Of a stretch of DNA of 7,120 nucleotides, positions 6,101-7,120 are shown in pieces. Position 1 is the stretch's first letter, and each line of letters starts with the position of its first letter. The notes under the pieces were generated by a model. The model was not told the DNA's origin. It ran no database searches and worked only from the letters and a program-made list of their open reading frames with translations. The stretch is from Acetobacteraceae bacterium. GTDB taxonomy: Bacteria; Pseudomonadota; Alphaproteobacteria; Acetobacterales; Acetobacteraceae. Where the stretch lies: positions 1-7,120 of the forward strand of contig CANFIE010000208.1 in assembly GCA_947446625.1 (NCBI GenBank). Direction: 5' to 3'. Made by a program: the position numbers and the translations under genes.

Positions 6101-7120
6101 CCGCGCCGCCGCCGCCAGCCGCGCCGCGCTGCTGCAGGCCACGCTCGACAACGTGCAGCACGGCATTGCGGTGTATGATGCCGGCGGGCGCCTGCTCACC
6201 TCCAACAGCCTGGCCGCCGACATGTGCGGCATTCCCCAGGCCGAGATGCGCCCCGGCCGGCTGCATGCGGAACTGCGCCAGTTGCAGGCCTCGCGCGGCG
6301 CCTATGGCACCGGGTCCGGCGCCGAAGCCCGGCTGCGCCAGGGCAATGAACGCGACTGGCACAAGCCCGCCCGCTACCAGCGCACCGACAATCTGGGCCG
6401 CGTCATCGACATCTCGGTCAACCCCATGCCCGATGGCGGCTATGTGCTGGGCTGGAGCGACATCACCGCCCTGGTGCAGGCCCAGGCCGAAGCCGCGCGC
6501 CGCGCCGACATGCTCCAGGTGATGATGGACAACATGCGGCACGGCATCTCGCTGTATGATGCCGACCAGCGCCTGGTGGCCGCCAACCACCTGGTGCCGC
6601 GGCTCAACGGCCTCTCGCCCGGCGATACCTTGCGCATTGGCCGCACCCTCACTGAATTGCTCGACGAACAACTGGCGCTCGGCCGCATCACGGCGGCGCA
6701 ACGCCGGCGACAACTCACGCTGGACCGCGGCAAGCCAGACCGCATCATCGCCGCCTTCCCGAACGAGGTGGTGCTGGAAATCCGCTCCGACCCCACGCCC
6801 GATGGCGGCTTCATCATCACCCACAGCGACATCACCGAGCTGAATCAGGCCCGGGCCGAGGCACAGCGCCGCGCCGATGTGCTGCAGGTGATGCAGGACA
6901 GCATGCGCCACGGCATCGCCTTGTTCGACGCCACGCAGCACCTGCTGTCATTCAACCGCCTGGCCGCCGAATTCTCCGGCATTCCCTATGACCCCGCGCA
7001 GGCTGGCAACAGCTTCGCCAATTTTCTCAAGGCTCAGCACGCCGCCGGGTTGATGACCGCCGAGGAGATGACGCTGTCGCTGGGCTGGGACCGCCGCAAG
7101 CCGCTACGCACCCAGCGTAC
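3099..7120 (+). CDS. Giant tandem PAS_7-domain sensor protein, 3' end outside the window
   Basis: An uninterrupted frame starts at the ATG at 3099 and is still open at the last base, giving at least 1340 residues. Apart from a short N-terminus, the visible protein is a string of PAS folds of the PAS_7 type. Each has an opening strand like MRHGIALFD, an asparagine-containing strand (ITSNAL), a PGT-type loop, a DRSKP stretch, a PDGG turn and a closing DIT. The opening motif falls at residues 10 (degenerate, FPVWAF), 135, 262, 386, 513, 640, 767, 894, 1021, 1148 and 1271. Between cores are Ala/Glu/Arg-rich helices that look like signalling coiled coils. There is no signal peptide or membrane segment, so the visible part is probably cytoplasmic. 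PAS_7 domains usually sit before HisKA, HATPase and receiver domains in hybrid histidine kinases of Alphaproteobacteria. That output is expected past the window but not seen; a cyclase or phosphodiesterase output is also possible. Ligand and cofactor are unknown. The gene overlaps ctaA by ATGA, and its codon use matches the other GC-rich genes. Confidence 0.95.
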   Translation, partial: MTHFAEALPFPVWAFDAEYRLSFANSACWAHAGVAPNLFPPGTPLAELIRNFAYRGLLGPGDPEALASQHLAQDRTRPLRRVLRQANNQCHELLSNPLPEGGFVALLHDVTALVTTGEQAQALASRLEDVLARLHGGLALYDPQSHLQLHNAAYERLLGLPRGTLPPGIAYTDVLRLLAQRGEFANTDPDALLAARSMVDRSKPQRVERTRPTGQTLQLASQPVAEGGWLVEVTDITPVKQAEEEARRRAAQLDAVLASLPLGIMVVGPDLRVALFNAPCQAIFGEVELRLGEHREDLARRRATAGAYGEGDIEALTQANLTPINTPMSVRQRITPSGQVLEIRAAPMPGGGYVQVMADITALHRAQAEASQRASMMQVMLDHMRHGIALFDRDRRLITSNALTARLVGLTTEQLRPGTHLDELRAAQVAADEFGPPEQAAAHLAVSTRHNTNTPFRFTRRRPDGTILDITSDPTPDGGFVRTYVDITARARAEAEAEHRAATLQAMIDNLRVGILLFGPDRRLLAANPLAAGLSGLPESALVPGAALADLLDQQTAANAAGETALCEQLTKQALALDRSQPQRHIRPTGDGRLLEVSSSPMPDGGFIISHNDITPLARAEAEARQQATALRTALDNMRHGIAMFDREGKLIVANALAMELSGAPAELVQPGTTFIQLCRAQAAAGEFGDAATKRALFERIGGPDRSQPMRYTRTRPNGMVLDVASAPTPDGGFVITYSDITARAQAEAQAAERAEALQAALDNMRHGIAMYGPDQRLRVANKLAAPVMGLPQLDERVGTPFATLVAEQLVVGNFGAEPLASARAAEVMALDRSKNHQYQRELPDGTVIEVTSAPTTDGGFVVTHADITARAKAEAAAAEHTALLQAMQQHIRHGIALYGPDRRLITSNALFAALCGLLPEDLYPGRAYDSLAQAQFDNGVFGQGEAADAALHEMLTLDRSKPFRRLRYWQDGRVMEIHSAPTAEGGFAISVAEITELEQARAAAASRAALLQATLDNVQHGIAVYDAGGRLLTSNSLAADMCGIPQAEMRPGRLHAELRQLQASRGAYGTGSGAEARLRQGNERDWHKPARYQRTDNLGRVIDISVNPMPDGGYVLGWSDITALVQAQAEAARRADMLQVMMDNMRHGISLYDADQRLVAANHLVPRLNGLSPGDTLRIGRTLTELLDEQLALGRITAAQRRRQLTLDRGKPDRIIAAFPNEVVLEIRSDPTPDGGFIITHSDITELNQARAEAQRRADVLQVMQDSMRHGIALFDATQHLLSFNRLAAEFSGIPYDPAQAGNSFANFLKAQHAAGLMTAEEMTLSLGWDRRKPLRTQR
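3126..7120 (+). repeat. In-frame tandem array of eleven PAS units, period about 381 bp
   Basis: The first codon of the opening motif (HGI or its equivalent) lies at 3126, 3501, 3882, 4254, 4635, 5016, 5397, 5778, 6159, 6540 and 6909. Intervals are 375, 381, 372, then six of 381, then 369 bp. The closing DIT-type motif begins at 3423, 3801, 4173, 4554, 4935, 5316, 5697, 6078 (EIT), 6459 and 6828. From closing motif to the next opening motif is 78 bp once and then exactly 81 bp nine times, so most length change is inside the PAS cores. The PDGG turn is EGG in units 1, 2 and 8, GGG in unit 3 and TDGG in unit 7. Units are clearly homologous but diverged; identical DNA between units is limited to short blocks, such as GATGGCGGCTTC at 4527, 4908, 5289, 5670 and 6801. 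Unit 1 is degenerate, unit 3 lacks the DRSKP stretch, and unit 11 is cut by the window end. Confidence 0.93.

Noticed and set aside
3501..6911. The recurrent histidine of the RHGI motif, considered as a heme ligand in each PAS unit
   Set aside because: It sits at the first strand of the fold, not on the F helix where FixL-type PAS heme ligands lie. It is better read as a structural consensus position of this PAS_7 subgroup.
5079..6941. Long antisense open frame of about 620 codons on the minus strand, itself repetitive
   Set aside because: It lies wholly inside the PAS-array gene, and its apparent repeats are the antisense image of the PAS repeats. Long open antisense frames are expected where codons favour C or G at the third position. 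Its translation shows no recognisable domain.

Overview
The window looks like the chromosome of a high-GC alphaproteobacterium. From about base 480 onward the DNA is GC-rich (a hand count of bases 5281-5340 gives 43 of 60 G or C), with codons strongly biased to C or G in the third position. The heme A synthase is of the cysteine-poor COX15-like kind usual in Alphaproteobacteria, and its motifs resemble, from memory, those of Rhodospirillales/Acetobacteraceae. This placement is an inference; no 16S or other marker is present.

Layout. (1) Bases 1-474 hold the 3' end of an AT-rich gene (about 36% G+C by hand count over 1-480), a probable recent acquisition, which meets the GC-rich DNA abruptly. 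(2) Bases 506-1935, minus strand, hold a two-gene operon: a DPM1/GtrB-like family 2 glycosyltransferase, then a TVP38/TMEM64 (VTT-domain) membrane protein, with overlapping stop and start codons. (3) Bases 1936-2022 form a short divergent regulatory region with a plausible promoter for the plus-strand genes. (4) Bases 2023-3102 hold ctaA (heme A synthase). (5) Bases 3099-7120 hold a very large gene that overlaps ctaA by ATGA, runs off the window still open, and encodes at least 1340 residues consisting almost wholly of tandem PAS domains of the PAS_7 type.

The most striking element is the PAS array: eleven consecutive units (the first degenerate, the last cut by the window end) in strict register. 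Six consecutive unit-to-unit intervals are exactly 381 bp. The helical linker between consecutive PAS cores is exactly 27 residues in nine of ten cases and 26 in the first. No kinase, GGDEF, EAL or receiver domain appears before the window ends. The expected output, by analogy with PAS_7 hybrid histidine kinases, lies beyond base 7120 and was not seen.

How the parts may work together: ctaA makes heme A for aa3-type terminal oxidases, and the coupled PAS protein may sense redox, oxygen or another small ligand. Coupling to ctaA is seen in the sequence; a respiratory sensing role is inferred. On the other strand, a polyprenyl-phosphate sugar transferase and a VTT membrane protein could form a lipid-carrier or envelope-modification pair; this too is inferred.
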